A stretch of 8,948 nt of DNA from Schlegelella_A sp038241255 (GTDB taxonomy: Bacteria > Pseudomonadota > Gammaproteobacteria > Burkholderiales > Burkholderiaceae_C), in NCBI GenBank assembly GCA_038241255.1, contig JBBRFW010000106.1:1-8948 (forward strand), given 5' to 3'. Position numbers and translations under genes: made by a program. Of the stretch, positions 1-6,472 are shown piece by piece. The notes beneath the pieces were generated by a model, which did not search any database, was not told the origin of the DNA, and saw nothing but the letters and a program-made list of their open reading frames with translations. The number at the start of each line of letters is the position of its first letter. Positions within the stretch are counted from its first letter, which is position 1.

Positions 1-2
1 GC

Positions 3-92
3 CTGCTTGCGGCCGCGCTCGTCGATGCGCTGGCGTGGGTCGCAAGGGGCCGGCGCGCCGCGAACGACGCACGCGTCCGCGACACGCCCTAG
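3..92 (+). CDS. C-terminal tail of an upstream gene (partial, product unknown)
   Basis: The third frame is open from the window edge to a TAG at 90-92, giving about 29 residues that begin LLAAALVDALAWVARGRR and end RVRDTP. Almost every codon ends in G or C, as in the definite genes here, whereas the other two forward frames give arginine-rich, low-complexity peptides. It ends 11 bases before the permease start. The hydrophobic stretch followed by basic residues could be the end of a membrane or helical protein, but nothing identifies a family. A chance open frame in GC-rich DNA is the alternative. Confidence 0.4.
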   Translation: MLAAALVDALAWVARGRRAANDARVRDTP

Positions 93-103
93 CATCGCCC
101 GCG

Positions 104-998
104 ATGCAACGAAAGGCCCACCTCGACGGCGTCGCCATCGCGACGCTGATCCTCTGCTGTTTCCTCTGGGGCCTGAACCAGGTCGCTGCGAAGGCGGCGC
201 TGCCGGAGATCCCGGCGCTCTGGCAGGCGGGGCTGCGTTCTGCGGGCGCGGCGGTCCTCGTCTGGCTCTGGGCGCGCGCGCGGCATCGCCCTCTTCGGCA
301 GCGACCGAACACTCGCCGGCGGGCTGCTCGCGGGCGCGCTGTTCGGCGCCGAGTTCTTCTGCATCTTCGTCGGACTGCAGTTCACGACGGCGTCGCGGAT
401 GGTCGTCTTCATCTATATCTCGCCGTTCGTGGTCGCCCTCGGAATGCCGTTCATCGCCCTCTCCGAGCGACTGGGGCGCTCGCAGGCCGCCGGTCTCGTC
501 ATCGCGTTCGCCGGTGTCGCGTGGGCGTTCGCGGAAGGCTTCTCGCGGCCCGCCGCCGGCCCGCGGCAATGGCTCGGCGACGCGCTCGGCGTGCTGGCCG
601 GCGTGCTGTGGGGCGCGACGACGCTGGCCATCCGCGCCACACCGCTCAACCGGGCATCGGCCGAGAAGACGCTGCTCTACCAACTGGCGGTCTCCGCGCT
701 GCTCCTGCTCGGCGCCGCGCTGGTCGTCGGCGCGCCCTTGCCGCCGCGGCTGTCCGCGCTCGCCTGGGCATCGCTCGCGTTCCAAACGGTCGTCGTCAGC
801 TTCGCGAGCTACCTGGTCTGGTTCTGGCTAATTCGCCGCTACCCGGCGACCCGGCTTGCCTCGTTCACCATGCTCACGCCGGTGTTCGGGCTCCTCCTCG
901 GCGCGCTCCTCCTCGCCGAGCCGGTGACCGCGCGTCTGGTCGTCGCGCTGGCCACGGTGGCGGCCGGCATCGCCCTCGTCAACCGCAAGACGGCGTGA
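104..998 (+). pseudogene. EamA/DMT-superfamily permease, frameshifted near its N-terminus
   Basis: This is an inner-membrane permease of the drug/metabolite transporter superfamily (two EamA repeats, ten helices). The substrate cannot be told from sequence. The N-terminal part (from ATG 104: MQRKAHLDG, then helix 1 with FLWGLNQVAAK) is in one frame up to about 281. The rest (GIALFGSDRTLAGG, then GLQFTTASRMVVFIYISPF, through to LVNRKTA) lies in another frame from 282 to the TGA at 996-998. Joined, they give about 297 residues, the normal length for the family, so a single indel explains the break. Adding back one CG unit in the GC run at 272-282 restores the continuous reading WARARGIALF. There is no clear Shine-Dalgarno sequence; ATG 104 is chosen because typical homologs begin with this kind of MQRK/HLDG start. 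A shorter alternative start in the second frame is ATG 399, which would lose about three helices. Whether the break is real or a sequencing error cannot be decided here. Confidence 0.85.
272..282 (+). repeat. Alternating GC dinucleotide tract at the permease frameshift
   Basis: Eleven bases of perfect G/C alternation sit exactly where the reading frame of the permease changes. Loss of one two-base unit, or gain of one base, accounts for the shift. Such tracts are prone to polymerase slippage and to sequencing errors. Confidence 0.8.
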
Positions 999-1531
999 TG
1001 TCGCTCGCCGGGTCGATCGCGCTCAGGTTCGGGTTCGCCCTATTCGTCTCGTGGACGGTGTGGCGCTGGCTCGGCGCGGCGCCGATGGTGGCGACGCTGC
1101 CGCTCTTCGGCATCCTGCTGGCGCGGCCGCTGATCCAGCTGGCGAGCGCCCTTCGACGCGCCATGAAGCACGCCCAACTCGCCTCGGTCGAGGGCCGTCA
1201 CTACGCCTTTCGAGGCCGCCGCGTCGACGTCGTCGAGGACGCCGACCGGCGTCGCTGGGTGCGCCTGGCCGACGTGCGCGCGATCGTCGGCTTCACGGCC
1301 AGCGACGGTGCGCTGGCGATCACCTATCGCGACGGCGTTCGCCGGCTCGGCCGGGCCGGCGAATCCCACATCGACGAAGAAGCGCTGCTCGCCCACCTGC
1401 TCAAGGAGCGCTCGCCCGAGGCCGCGCGCCTGCGCGTGTGGGTCGAGCGCGAGATCGTCTTTCCGGCGCGGCGCGAACGCATTCGGCTCGGCATCAGGAA
1501 ACCGGCGCCCGACGCGAGCGCAAGAGAGTGA
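998..1531 (+). CDS. Small membrane-anchored protein of unknown function
   Basis: The predicted protein has 177 residues. Its ATG shares the A of the permease TGA, so the two genes are probably translationally coupled and cotranscribed. Residues 5-50 hold two hydrophobic stretches (IALRFGFALFVSWTVW and PMVATLPLFGILLARPLIQL) that look like a membrane hairpin or two short helices. The rest is soluble and charged, with HYAFRGRRVDVVEDADRRRW at about 69-88 followed by VRLADVRAIVG, a beta-rich-looking segment. Codons end almost wholly in G or C. I do not recognise the family. The position suggests a conserved accessory of betaproteobacterial genomes rather than a transporter subunit. The gene ends 10 bases from the convergent rfaE2 stop. 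Confidence 0.75.
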   Translation: MSLAGSIALRFGFALFVSWTVWRWLGAAPMVATLPLFGILLARPLIQLASALRRAMKHAQLASVEGRHYAFRGRRVDVVEDADRRRWVRLADVRAIVGFTASDGALAITYRDGVRRLGRAGESHIDEEALLAHLLKERSPEAARLRVWVEREIVFPARRERIRLGIRKPAPDASARE

Positions 1532-1541
1532 ATCGCGCCGC

Positions 1542-2018
1542 TCAGCCGCGGATCCGCGCGACCAGCGAGGTCGTCGAATAGCCGTCGACGAATGGCAGGG
1601 CGCGCGCGGCGCCGCCCCAGCTCTTCACCAGCGCCGTCTCGGCGAGCGATTCGACGTCGTAGTCGCCGCCCTTCACGTACAGCTCGGGGCGAACGATCTT
1701 CAGCAGCTCGAACGGCGTCGCCTCGTCGAACAGCGTGACCAGGCTGACGCTCTCGAGCGCGGCCAGGACGCAGGCGCGATCGCCCTCGCCGTTCAGCGGC
1801 CGATCGGGGGCCTTGCCGAGGCCTTTGGCCGAGCGGTCGCTGTTCAGGCCGATGACCAAGCTCGCGCCCTGCGCCCGGGCTTGCGCCAGGTAAGTGACAT
1901 GGCCGCGATGGAGGATGTCGAACACGCCGTTGGTGAAGACCACGGGCCGCGCGAGCTCGGCCAGGCGCGGCAGCAGCTCGGCGCGGGGACAGAGCTTGGC
2001 GACGAAATCAGGCAGCAC
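1542..2018 (-). CDS. rfaE2: D-glycero-beta-D-manno-heptose 1-phosphate adenylyltransferase
   Basis: This cytoplasmic nucleotidyltransferase transfers AMP from ATP to heptose 1-phosphate, giving ADP-heptose for the inner core of lipopolysaccharide. The 158 residues form a single cytidylyltransferase-like domain: FTNGVFDILHRGHV at 28-41 with the HxGH-type nucleotide motif (HRGH 37-40), GLNSDRS at 57-63, YVKGGDY at 114-120, and the STTSLV segment at 148-153 that stands in for the family's second nucleotide motif. It lacks the N-terminal sugar-kinase domain of enterobacterial HldE, so the kinase (rfaE1/hldA) must lie elsewhere, as is usual in betaproteobacteria. The start is GTG at 2016-2018; an in-frame TAA lies upstream and no earlier start exists. 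No strong Shine-Dalgarno sequence is visible. It is divergent from the glutathione S-transferase gene across 65 bases. Confidence 0.93.
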   Translation of the reverse strand: MLPDFVAKLCPRAELLPRLAELARPVVFTNGVFDILHRGHVTYLAQARAQGASLVIGLNSDRSAKGLGKAPDRPLNGEGDRACVLAALESVSLVTLFDEATPFELLKIVRPELYVKGGDYDVESLAETALVKSWGGAARALPFVDGYSTTSLVARIRG

Positions 2019-2052
2019 GGGGCGATTGTCGCCGTGCGGTCGAGGCCCGGCT

Positions 2053-2079
2053 TAGACTGGACAGAGACTCACCGGGAGG
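2053..2079 (+). promoter_or_regulatory. Possible -10 box and ribosome binding site of the GST-like gene
   Basis: TAGACT at 2053-2058 resembles a -10 box but has no good -35 at normal spacing (TTGTCG at 2026-2031 is 21 bases away). GGGAGG at 2074-2079 is a good Shine-Dalgarno sequence four bases before ATG 2084 and fixes that start. The ribosome site is much surer than the promoter. Confidence 0.4.
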
Positions 2080-2083
2080 CCCC

Positions 2084-2737
2084 ATGCTCGTGCTCTGCGG
2101 ATTGCCGATCTCGAATTACTACAACAAGGTCAAGCTCGCGCTGCTTGAGAAGGGCGTACCGTTCAGCGAAGAGGAAGTGGCCACGGGCTCGAAGGATCCG
2201 GCCGTGCTCGCGGCCTCGCCGCTGGCCAAGATCCCGTTCATCCGCACCGCTGCTGGCGCATTGTGCGAGAGCCAGCCGATCCTCGAATACCTCGAGGATG
2301 CGTACCCGCGGCCGCCGCTCGTGCCGGCCGATCCCTTCGCCGCGGCGAAGGTGCGCGAGCTCGTGACCTTCATCGATCTGCACCTCGAGCTCGTCGCCCG
2401 CGAGCTCTACCCCAAGGCGTTCTTCGGCGGTTCGGTGAGCGAGGGCAACGCGGCGCGAGTGCGCCAGCTGCTGGCCCGCAACATCACGAGCTTCAAGCGG
2501 TTCGCACGCTTCGCGCCCTACATCGCGGGGTCCGAATTCACGCAGGCCGATTGCGCCGCGTGGGCGAGCCTGCCGGTGATCGCGATGGCGACCAAGGCCG
2601 TCTACGGCGAGGACCTGCTCGCCGCCGCCGGCGTCGACTGGAAGACCTATCAGCGCTTCGTCGGCGAGCGGCCGAGCGCGCAACGCGTCACCGCGGACCG
2701 CAAGGCCTGGCAGGAACGCGCCGCGGCCAAAGCCTGA
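2084..2737 (+). CDS. Glutathione S-transferase family protein
   Basis: A cytosolic GST-fold protein of 217 residues, the usual length. The N-terminal thioredoxin-like domain (about 1-75) has Ser10 and Tyr12 in GLPISNYYNKVKLAL near the usual catalytic position, a cis-proline at Pro51 (AKIPF), and the glutathione gamma-glutamyl site ESQPILEYLEDAYP at 62-75 with Glu62-Ser63. The helical C-terminal domain carries the folding motif SEFTQADCAAW at 150-160 (Thr153, Asp156). Members conjugate or transfer glutathione or act as glutathione-dependent peroxidases and isomerases; the substrate and the exact class are not readable here. GGGAGG precedes the ATG. It is transcribed alone, divergent from rfaE2 and convergent with the diiron protein gene, so it is probably a single-gene unit. 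Confidence 0.9.
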   Translation: MLVLCGLPISNYYNKVKLALLEKGVPFSEEEVATGSKDPAVLAASPLAKIPFIRTAAGALCESQPILEYLEDAYPRPPLVPADPFAAAKVRELVTFIDLHLELVARELYPKAFFGGSVSEGNAARVRQLLARNITSFKRFARFAPYIAGSEFTQADCAAWASLPVIAMATKAVYGEDLLAAAGVDWKTYQRFVGERPSAQRVTADRKAWQERAAAKA

Positions 2738-2763
2738 GCGGCAATGGCCTCGTCGGCTCAGGC
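2732..2763. terminator. Inverted repeat spanning two convergent stop codons, possible bidirectional terminator
   Basis: GCCTGAGC at 2732-2739 and GCTCAGGC at 2756-2763 are perfect reverse complements (8 bp stem, 16-base loop). Each arm contains the TGA of one of the two convergent genes, so either transcript would end in the same GCC-TGA-GC stem. No T-run follows on either strand, so it may be a 3'-end stabiliser or a weak or Rho-assisted terminator rather than a classical intrinsic one. Confidence 0.45.
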
Positions 2764-3645
2764 CGGCTGGGGCTCCGGATCGGGAGCAGCCGATGCGGCC
2801 GCCAGGGCCGCCGCGGCGACCTGCGCCGTCACTTCCTTGCGGTAGCGGTTGAGTTCCTGGACGCTCGCGAAGCTGCGCTCGAGCAGCAGGCCGAGGTTGT
2901 GCAGGATGCGGTCGACGACCTTGTTCTCCCAGACGCTGTCGAACTGGATCTGGGTGTCGAGCCAGCGCTCGAGCCATTCGGGATTGGGCAACCGGCTCTG
3001 GATGGTGTCGCGCGGAAAGAGCGTCGTGTTGACGTGCAGGTTGGTGGGATGGAGTGCCTGCGCCGTGCGGCGCGCGCTGGCCATCAGCACGCCCACCTTG
3101 GCGAACGCGGCGCGCGCCTCGTCGCCGAACTTCAGCATCGCCCGCTTCATGTAGCGCAGGTAGGCGCCGCCATGGCGTGCTTCGTCGCGGGCGAGCGTCT
3201 CGTAGATGGCGCGGATGACCGGCTCGGTGTGCCATTCGGCGGCGCGCCGGTACCAGTGGTTGAGGCGGATCTCGCCGCAGAAATGCAGCATCAGCGTCTC
3301 GAGCGCGGGCGCGGGATCGAACGCGAAGCGCACGGCATGCAGCTCGGCCTCGGTCGGCACGAGGTGGGGCCGGAAGCGGCGCAGGTACTCCATCAGGACG
3401 AGCGAGTGCTTCTGCTCCTCGAAAAACCAGACGCTCATGAATGCCGAGAAGTCGCTGTCGTCGCGGTTGTCGCGCAGGAACATCTCGGTCGCGGGCAGCG
3501 CCGCCCACTCCGTGATCGCGTTCATCTTGATCGTCTGCGCCTGCTCGTCGGTCAGCCGCGAGGGGTCGAACCGGTCCCAGGGAATGTCGACGTCCATGTT
3601 CCAGCGGACGGCCTCGAGCTGCTTGAAAAGTTCGGGATAGAGCAT
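2758..3645 (-). CDS. Ferritin-like diiron protein, acyl-ACP desaturase type
   Basis: A protein of 295 residues with the six-ligand pattern of the stearoyl-ACP desaturase family: Glu46 (ITEW), Glu77 and His80 (EEQKH), Glu125 (CGEIRLNHW), and Glu155 and His158 (DEARH). The spacings 31, 48 and 30 between the glutamates run close to those of plant desaturases (38, 53 and 33 from memory). The family uses a diiron centre and O2 to oxidise acyl chains bound to acyl carrier protein; whether this member desaturates, hydroxylates or is only a ferritin-like oxidase is not clear, since overall similarity to true desaturases is limited. The tail from about 275 is Ala/Pro-rich and probably disordered. ATG 3645 is preceded by AAGG about seven bases upstream. 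The gene is divergent from the FAD oxidoreductase across 443 bases. No signal peptide is seen. Confidence 0.8.
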   Translation of the reverse strand: MLYPELFKQLEAVRWNMDVDIPWDRFDPSRLTDEQAQTIKMNAITEWAALPATEMFLRDNRDDSDFSAFMSVWFFEEQKHSLVLMEYLRRFRPHLVPTEAELHAVRFAFDPAPALETLMLHFCGEIRLNHWYRRAAEWHTEPVIRAIYETLARDEARHGGAYLRYMKRAMLKFGDEARAAFAKVGVLMASARRTAQALHPTNLHVNTTLFPRDTIQSRLPNPEWLERWLDTQIQFDSVWENKVVDRILHNLGLLLERSFASVQELNRYRKEVTAQVAAAALAAASAAPDPEPQPA

Positions 3646-3667
3646 CGGCTTGCCTTGCGACCGGGTG

Positions 3668-3699
3668 AGTTTAGTCGTGACCCCGCAGCGACGTGTCAG
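3668..3699 (-). promoter_or_regulatory. Possible promoter of the diiron protein gene
   Basis: Read on the minus strand, CTGACA (3699-3694) and TAAACT (3673-3668) resemble -35 and -10 boxes, but they are 20 bases apart, longer than ideal. The -10 lies 22 bases upstream of the start codon. Tentative. Confidence 0.25.
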
Positions 3700-3988
3700 C
3701 AGGGGTTGCGGGTGGTTAGCCCCGCGGGCTGGAAACCCGATAACGTCCGGCGGGCCGGGCGCGACGACCAGGACGAAGAAAGGCAGCGAATGGCGACCAA
3801 GGCGAGCGGATTTCGTCGCGGCAGGGAACTCGGTCGGCCGGGCCGCATCAGAGAGGTTCGACGTGCCGAAAGCGCGGTACTGTGGCGCGGAATCCTCCCC
3901 GCCGCGGGCGGCCTCGACACGACGAACCGGTTTTCGTCGCGGAGCCGGCCGGCCTCGCCGGCTGAAATCCCCGGGGGGTTCTCCTCCT

Positions 3989-4011
3989 CCCTCCTCCCTC
4001 CCTCGTTCCCC
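3989..4011 (-). other. Potential G-quadruplex motif
   Basis: The plus strand carries four C-runs (3989-3991, 3996-3998, 4000-4002, 4008-4011) separated by 4, 1 and 5 bases. The minus strand therefore fits the canonical pattern of four runs of three or more G with loops of 1-7. It lies about 80 bases before the flavoprotein start codon, on the template strand for that gene. Folding and any role are inferred. Confidence 0.5.
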
Positions 4012-4045
4012 TGGGGGCGCTCGGCGACATTCTTCTTCGCACCCC

Positions 4046-4071
4046 GGTGCCCCGCCCGCGGCGGGGGCACC
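4046..4071 (+). promoter_or_regulatory. GC-rich hairpin in the leader of the FAD oxidoreductase gene
   Basis: GGTGCCCC (4046-4053) pairs with GGGGCACC (4064-4071), and inside it GCC (4054-4056) pairs with GGC (4060-4062) around a CGC loop, leaving one bulged G at 4063. It ends 17 bases before ATG 4089, and could shield the weak ribosome site or act on transcription. No T-run follows, so an intrinsic terminator is unlikely. Confidence 0.4.
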
Positions 4072-4088
4072 CGCGGCGCCAGGCTGCC

Positions 4089-5378
4089 ATGAGGCGAATC
4101 GCGGTCATCGGCGCGGGCATCGCCGGGCTCGTTGCGGCGCGGGGTCTCGCCGGCCACGGGAGCGTCACCTTGTTCGAGGCGGCCGACCAGTTCGGCGGCC
4201 ACGCGCGCACGGTCGACGTCACGCTCGGCGGGCGAACGCACGGCGTGGACACCGGCTTCATCGTCTTCAACGACAGCGCCGCGCCGAAGCTCGCGACGCT
4301 GCTCGAGGAGCTCGACGTCGCCACGGCGCCGGCCCAGATGTCATTTTCGGCGCAGGTGCCGACCGCCGGCCTCGAATGGAGCAGCACCAGCCCCGCCGGC
4401 GTCTTCGCGCAGAGGGCGAACCTGCTGCGGCCTGCGTTCTGGAACATGCTCGGCGAGGTCGTCCGCTTCAACCACCACGCGGCCGTGCTAGCCCGCTCCG
4501 AGGCCGCGGTGGCCTACGCCGATGCGCTCGGCGAGTTCCTTGCCGCGCATCGCTTCTCGAAGGGCTTTCGCGACTGGTACCTGCTGCCGCTGCTGGCCTG
4601 CATCTGGTCCGTTCCGGCGGAGCAGACGTTGCGCATGCCGGCGGCAGCGCTGGCCCGCTTTCTCGCCCGCCAGGGCCTGCTGCGGACACACGGAGCACCG
4701 ACCTGGCGCTCGGTGCGCGGCGGCGCCAGCCTCTACGTCGACAAGATACTGGAGTCGATCGCGGATGCCCGCGCCGCCACCCCGGTGCGCCGCGTCAAGC
4801 GCCTGCCCATCGGCGGCGCCGACGTCTCGACCGACCGCGGCAGCGAACGCTTCGATGCCGTCGTTCTTGCCTGTCGCAGCGACCAGGCACTGGCGCTTCT
4901 CGCCGATCCCAGCACCGACGAGCGCGAAGTGCTCGGCGCCTTCCACTACGAACGCAACCGGGCGATCCTGCACACCGATGCCCGCGTGCTGCCGCGGCGC
5001 AAGAGCGCGTGGGCGGCATGGAACTATGAAGCGCCGCGCGGCGCGGCCGACCCGACGGCACCCGCGTGCGTGCACTGCCTCGTCAACCGGCTCCAGCCCC
5101 TTCCCTTCGAGCTGCCGGTAATCGTCTCGCTCAACCCAATTCTCGAGCCGGTGGCGGCTTCGGTGCAGGGCGAGTTCCACTATGCCCACCCCGTGTTCGA
5201 CCGGCGTGCGTTGGCGGCGCAAGAGCGCCTGCCGGCGCTGCAGGGCCAGGCGGACACCTGGTTCTGCGGCGCCTGGACCGGCCTTGGCTCCCACGAGGAC
5301 GGGCTCGCCTCAGCCCTCGACGTCTGCGCGCGCTTGCGCGCGCCTAGCGCAGCCAGCCCTTCCTTCGGAAGTAGATGA
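4089..5378 (+). CDS. FAD-dependent amine-oxidase-type oxidoreductase (COG2907-like)
   Basis: A flavoprotein of 429 residues. The N-terminus has the Rossmann FAD motif GAGIAG (8-13), the ribose-binding Glu30 (LFEAAD) and the GGHAR motif (36-40), followed by HGVDTGFIVFND (51-62), which I take as the mark of the COG2907 branch of NAD/FAD-binding proteins. The C-terminus has FCGAWTGLGSHEDGLASAL, the second FAD contact. No signal peptide is seen. The substrate is unknown; relatives are often encoded beside DUF1365 and cyclopropane-fatty-acid-synthase genes and are thought to act on lipids, but neither partner is present here. ATG 4089 is chosen because the FAD motif begins at once; an upstream in-frame ATG at 4047 would add an arginine/proline-rich leader lying inside a hairpin. 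The ribosome site is weak (AGG 4081-4083). The last 35 bases overlap the 3' end of corA. Confidence 0.87.
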   Translation: MRRIAVIGAGIAGLVAARGLAGHGSVTLFEAADQFGGHARTVDVTLGGRTHGVDTGFIVFNDSAAPKLATLLEELDVATAPAQMSFSAQVPTAGLEWSSTSPAGVFAQRANLLRPAFWNMLGEVVRFNHHAAVLARSEAAVAYADALGEFLAAHRFSKGFRDWYLLPLLACIWSVPAEQTLRMPAAALARFLARQGLLRTHGAPTWRSVRGGASLYVDKILESIADARAATPVRRVKRLPIGGADVSTDRGSERFDAVVLACRSDQALALLADPSTDEREVLGAFHYERNRAILHTDARVLPRRKSAWAAWNYEAPRGAADPTAPACVHCLVNRLQPLPFELPVIVSLNPILEPVAASVQGEFHYAHPVFDRRALAAQERLPALQGQADTWFCGAWTGLGSHEDGLASALDVCARLRAPSAASPSFGSR

Positions 5379-6306
5379 ACGGCGCCGCGACCGACGCGAC
5401 CATGAGGATCAGCGCGTAGGGATAGCCGAGGCGCCAGTCAAGCTCGGGCATGGCCTTGAAGTTCATGCCGTAGATGCTCGCGATCAGCGTCGGCGGCAGC
5501 AGGGCGACGCTCGCGACCGAGAAGATCTTGATGATCTTGTTCTGGTTGATGTTGATGAAGCCGACGGTCGCGTTCATCAGGAAGTTGATCTTGTCGAACA
5601 GGAACGTGCTGTGGCTGTCGAGGGAGTCGATGTCGCGCAGGATCTGGCGCGCCTCTTGGAACTGCTCGGCGCCGTGCAGGCGGCTGCGCATCATGAAGCT
5701 GACCGCCCGCCGGGTGTCCATCACGTTCCTGCGGATGCGGCCGTTCAGGTCCTCCTGGCGGGCGATCGCCGAGAGCGCCTCGCCAGCCGCCTTGTCGTCG
5801 ACGTCCTGGCGCAGCACGCGTGCGCTCACCGCCTCGAGGCTGTCGTAAATGCCTTCGAGCGCGTCAGCGGAGTACTCGGCGTCGGCGTCGTAGAGCTTGA
5901 GCAGGACGTCCTTGGCGTCGCCGATCAGCGCCGGGATGCGGCGCGCGCGCAGGCGCAGCAGGCGAAACACCGGCAGGTCCTCGGCGTGCACCGAGAACAG
6001 GACGTTGCGGTGCAGGATGAAGGCGACGCGGACGTTGCGGGCGGTCTGGCCATCATCGATCAGGAAGTCGGAGCGGATGTGAAGCTCGCCGTTGTCTTCC
6101 TCGTAGAAGCGGGCCGATTCCTCGAGGTCGTCGTCGACCGCGTCGCTCGGGATGGTCAGGCCGAAATGCTCCGCGATCCAGCCCTTTTCTTCTTGCGTGG
6201 GCGCGTCGAGATCGACCCATATCGGCTGGACACGGGCCAGCGCCTGGTGGCTTTCGATCTCTTCCTGGAAGAGCCGACCGTTGGCCAGCGTGAAGACGTT
6301 CAGCAT
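5344..6306 (-). CDS. corA: Magnesium/cobalt transport protein CorA
   Basis: An inner-membrane pentameric channel for Mg2+ and Co2+ uptake. From the chosen start it has 320 residues: a large cytoplasmic alpha/beta domain (about 1-240), a long helix leading into the membrane, transmembrane helix 1 at about 263-279 ending in the invariant YGMNF signature (279-283), the short MPEL loop, helix 2 at about 295-312, and a basic tail RRKGWLR. The start ATG 6306 gives the typical beginning MLNVFTLANG and has GGAG five bases upstream. In-frame ATGs at 6324 and 6351 would add 6 or 15 residues and are less likely. The 3' end overlaps the convergent flavoprotein gene by 35 bases. The leader contains the intergenic repeat described separately. 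Confidence 0.95.
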   Translation of the reverse strand: MLNVFTLANGRLFQEEIESHQALARVQPIWVDLDAPTQEEKGWIAEHFGLTIPSDAVDDDLEESARFYEEDNGELHIRSDFLIDDGQTARNVRVAFILHRNVLFSVHAEDLPVFRLLRLRARRIPALIGDAKDVLLKLYDADAEYSADALEGIYDSLEAVSARVLRQDVDDKAAGEALSAIARQEDLNGRIRRNVMDTRRAVSFMMRSRLHGAEQFQEARQILRDIDSLDSHSTFLFDKINFLMNATVGFININQNKIIKIFSVASVALLPPTLIASIYGMNFKAMPELDWRLGYPYALILMVASVAAPFIYFRRKGWLR

Positions 6307-6311
6307 GAAGG

Positions 6312-6315
6312 CTCC
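6312..6315 (-). promoter_or_regulatory. Ribosome binding site that decides the corA start
   Basis: GGAG on the minus strand, five bases before ATG 6306. It favours this start over the in-frame ATGs at 6324 and 6351. Confidence 0.6.
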
Positions 6316-6360
6316 ATCGAGCATGACCTGCTCGCCGGAGCGGACGGTCACCGAGGTGCA

Positions 6361-6426
6361 TGAAGCCCCCAGCTCCCTTCAGTCGCGGCCCCCCGAGGGG
6401 TTGCCGCGCCCTTGGGCGGCCCGGCG
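6361..6426 (+). repeat. Intergenic GC-rich palindromic repeat, copy A
   Basis: The core 6383-6426 contains a C6-GAG-GGG block (6389-6400), then GCCC-TT-GGGC (6408-6417) within GCC...GGC, and ends in CGGCCCGGCG. A diverged copy lies in the opposite orientation at 7624-7680. The preceding block TGAAGCCCCCAGCTCCCTTC also looks like part of this element as I recall it from Burkholderiales genomes. It would be transcribed in the corA leader if corA starts from the promoter proposed at 6473-6478. Confidence 0.6.
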
Positions 6427-6472
6427 AGCGCTGGAGATGTCCAAGAACGTCGTCTCGAAATGCGGTGACGAA

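Larger units (their letters stand above)
3646..4088. other. Gene-free region between divergent genes
   Basis: These 443 bases hold no open frame that looks like a real protein on either strand: the frames that are open give arginine- and glycine-rich peptides with no family resemblance. Seen in it are a small hairpin AGCCC/GGGCT at 3718-3730, a C/T-rich tract at 3981-4011, and a strong hairpin at 4046-4071 just before the flavoprotein start. Promoters for both flanking genes should lie here. The length and structure leave room for a small RNA or longer leader, but nothing proves one. Confidence 0.6.

Noticed and set aside
1547..1558. Perfect palindrome CGCGGATCCGCG near the 3' end of rfaE2
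   Set aside because: It lies within coding sequence for the C-terminal residues and is explained by common codons in GC-rich DNA. No function is suggested.
2069..3508. A 479-codon minus-strand open frame over the GST-like and diiron genes
   Set aside because: It is out of frame with the diiron gene and antisense to the GST gene. Its sequence is low in complexity and shows no motif.
3969..3980. C4-G6 block resembling part of the intergenic repeat
   Set aside because: Only the short C/G run matches; the distinctive GAG and CGGCCCGGCG parts are absent, so I do not count it as a third copy.
4047..4088. Upstream ATG 4047 as the flavoprotein start
   Set aside because: It would add an arginine/proline-rich leader encoded by a hairpin before the FAD-binding motif, which in this family begins almost at the first residue.
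2263..4092. A very long plus-strand open frame (609 codons) across the GST-like gene, the diiron gene and the gap
   Set aside because: It is rich in Arg, Gly and Ala, has no family resemblance, and overlaps two well-supported genes. It is an artefact of scarce stop codons in GC-rich DNA.
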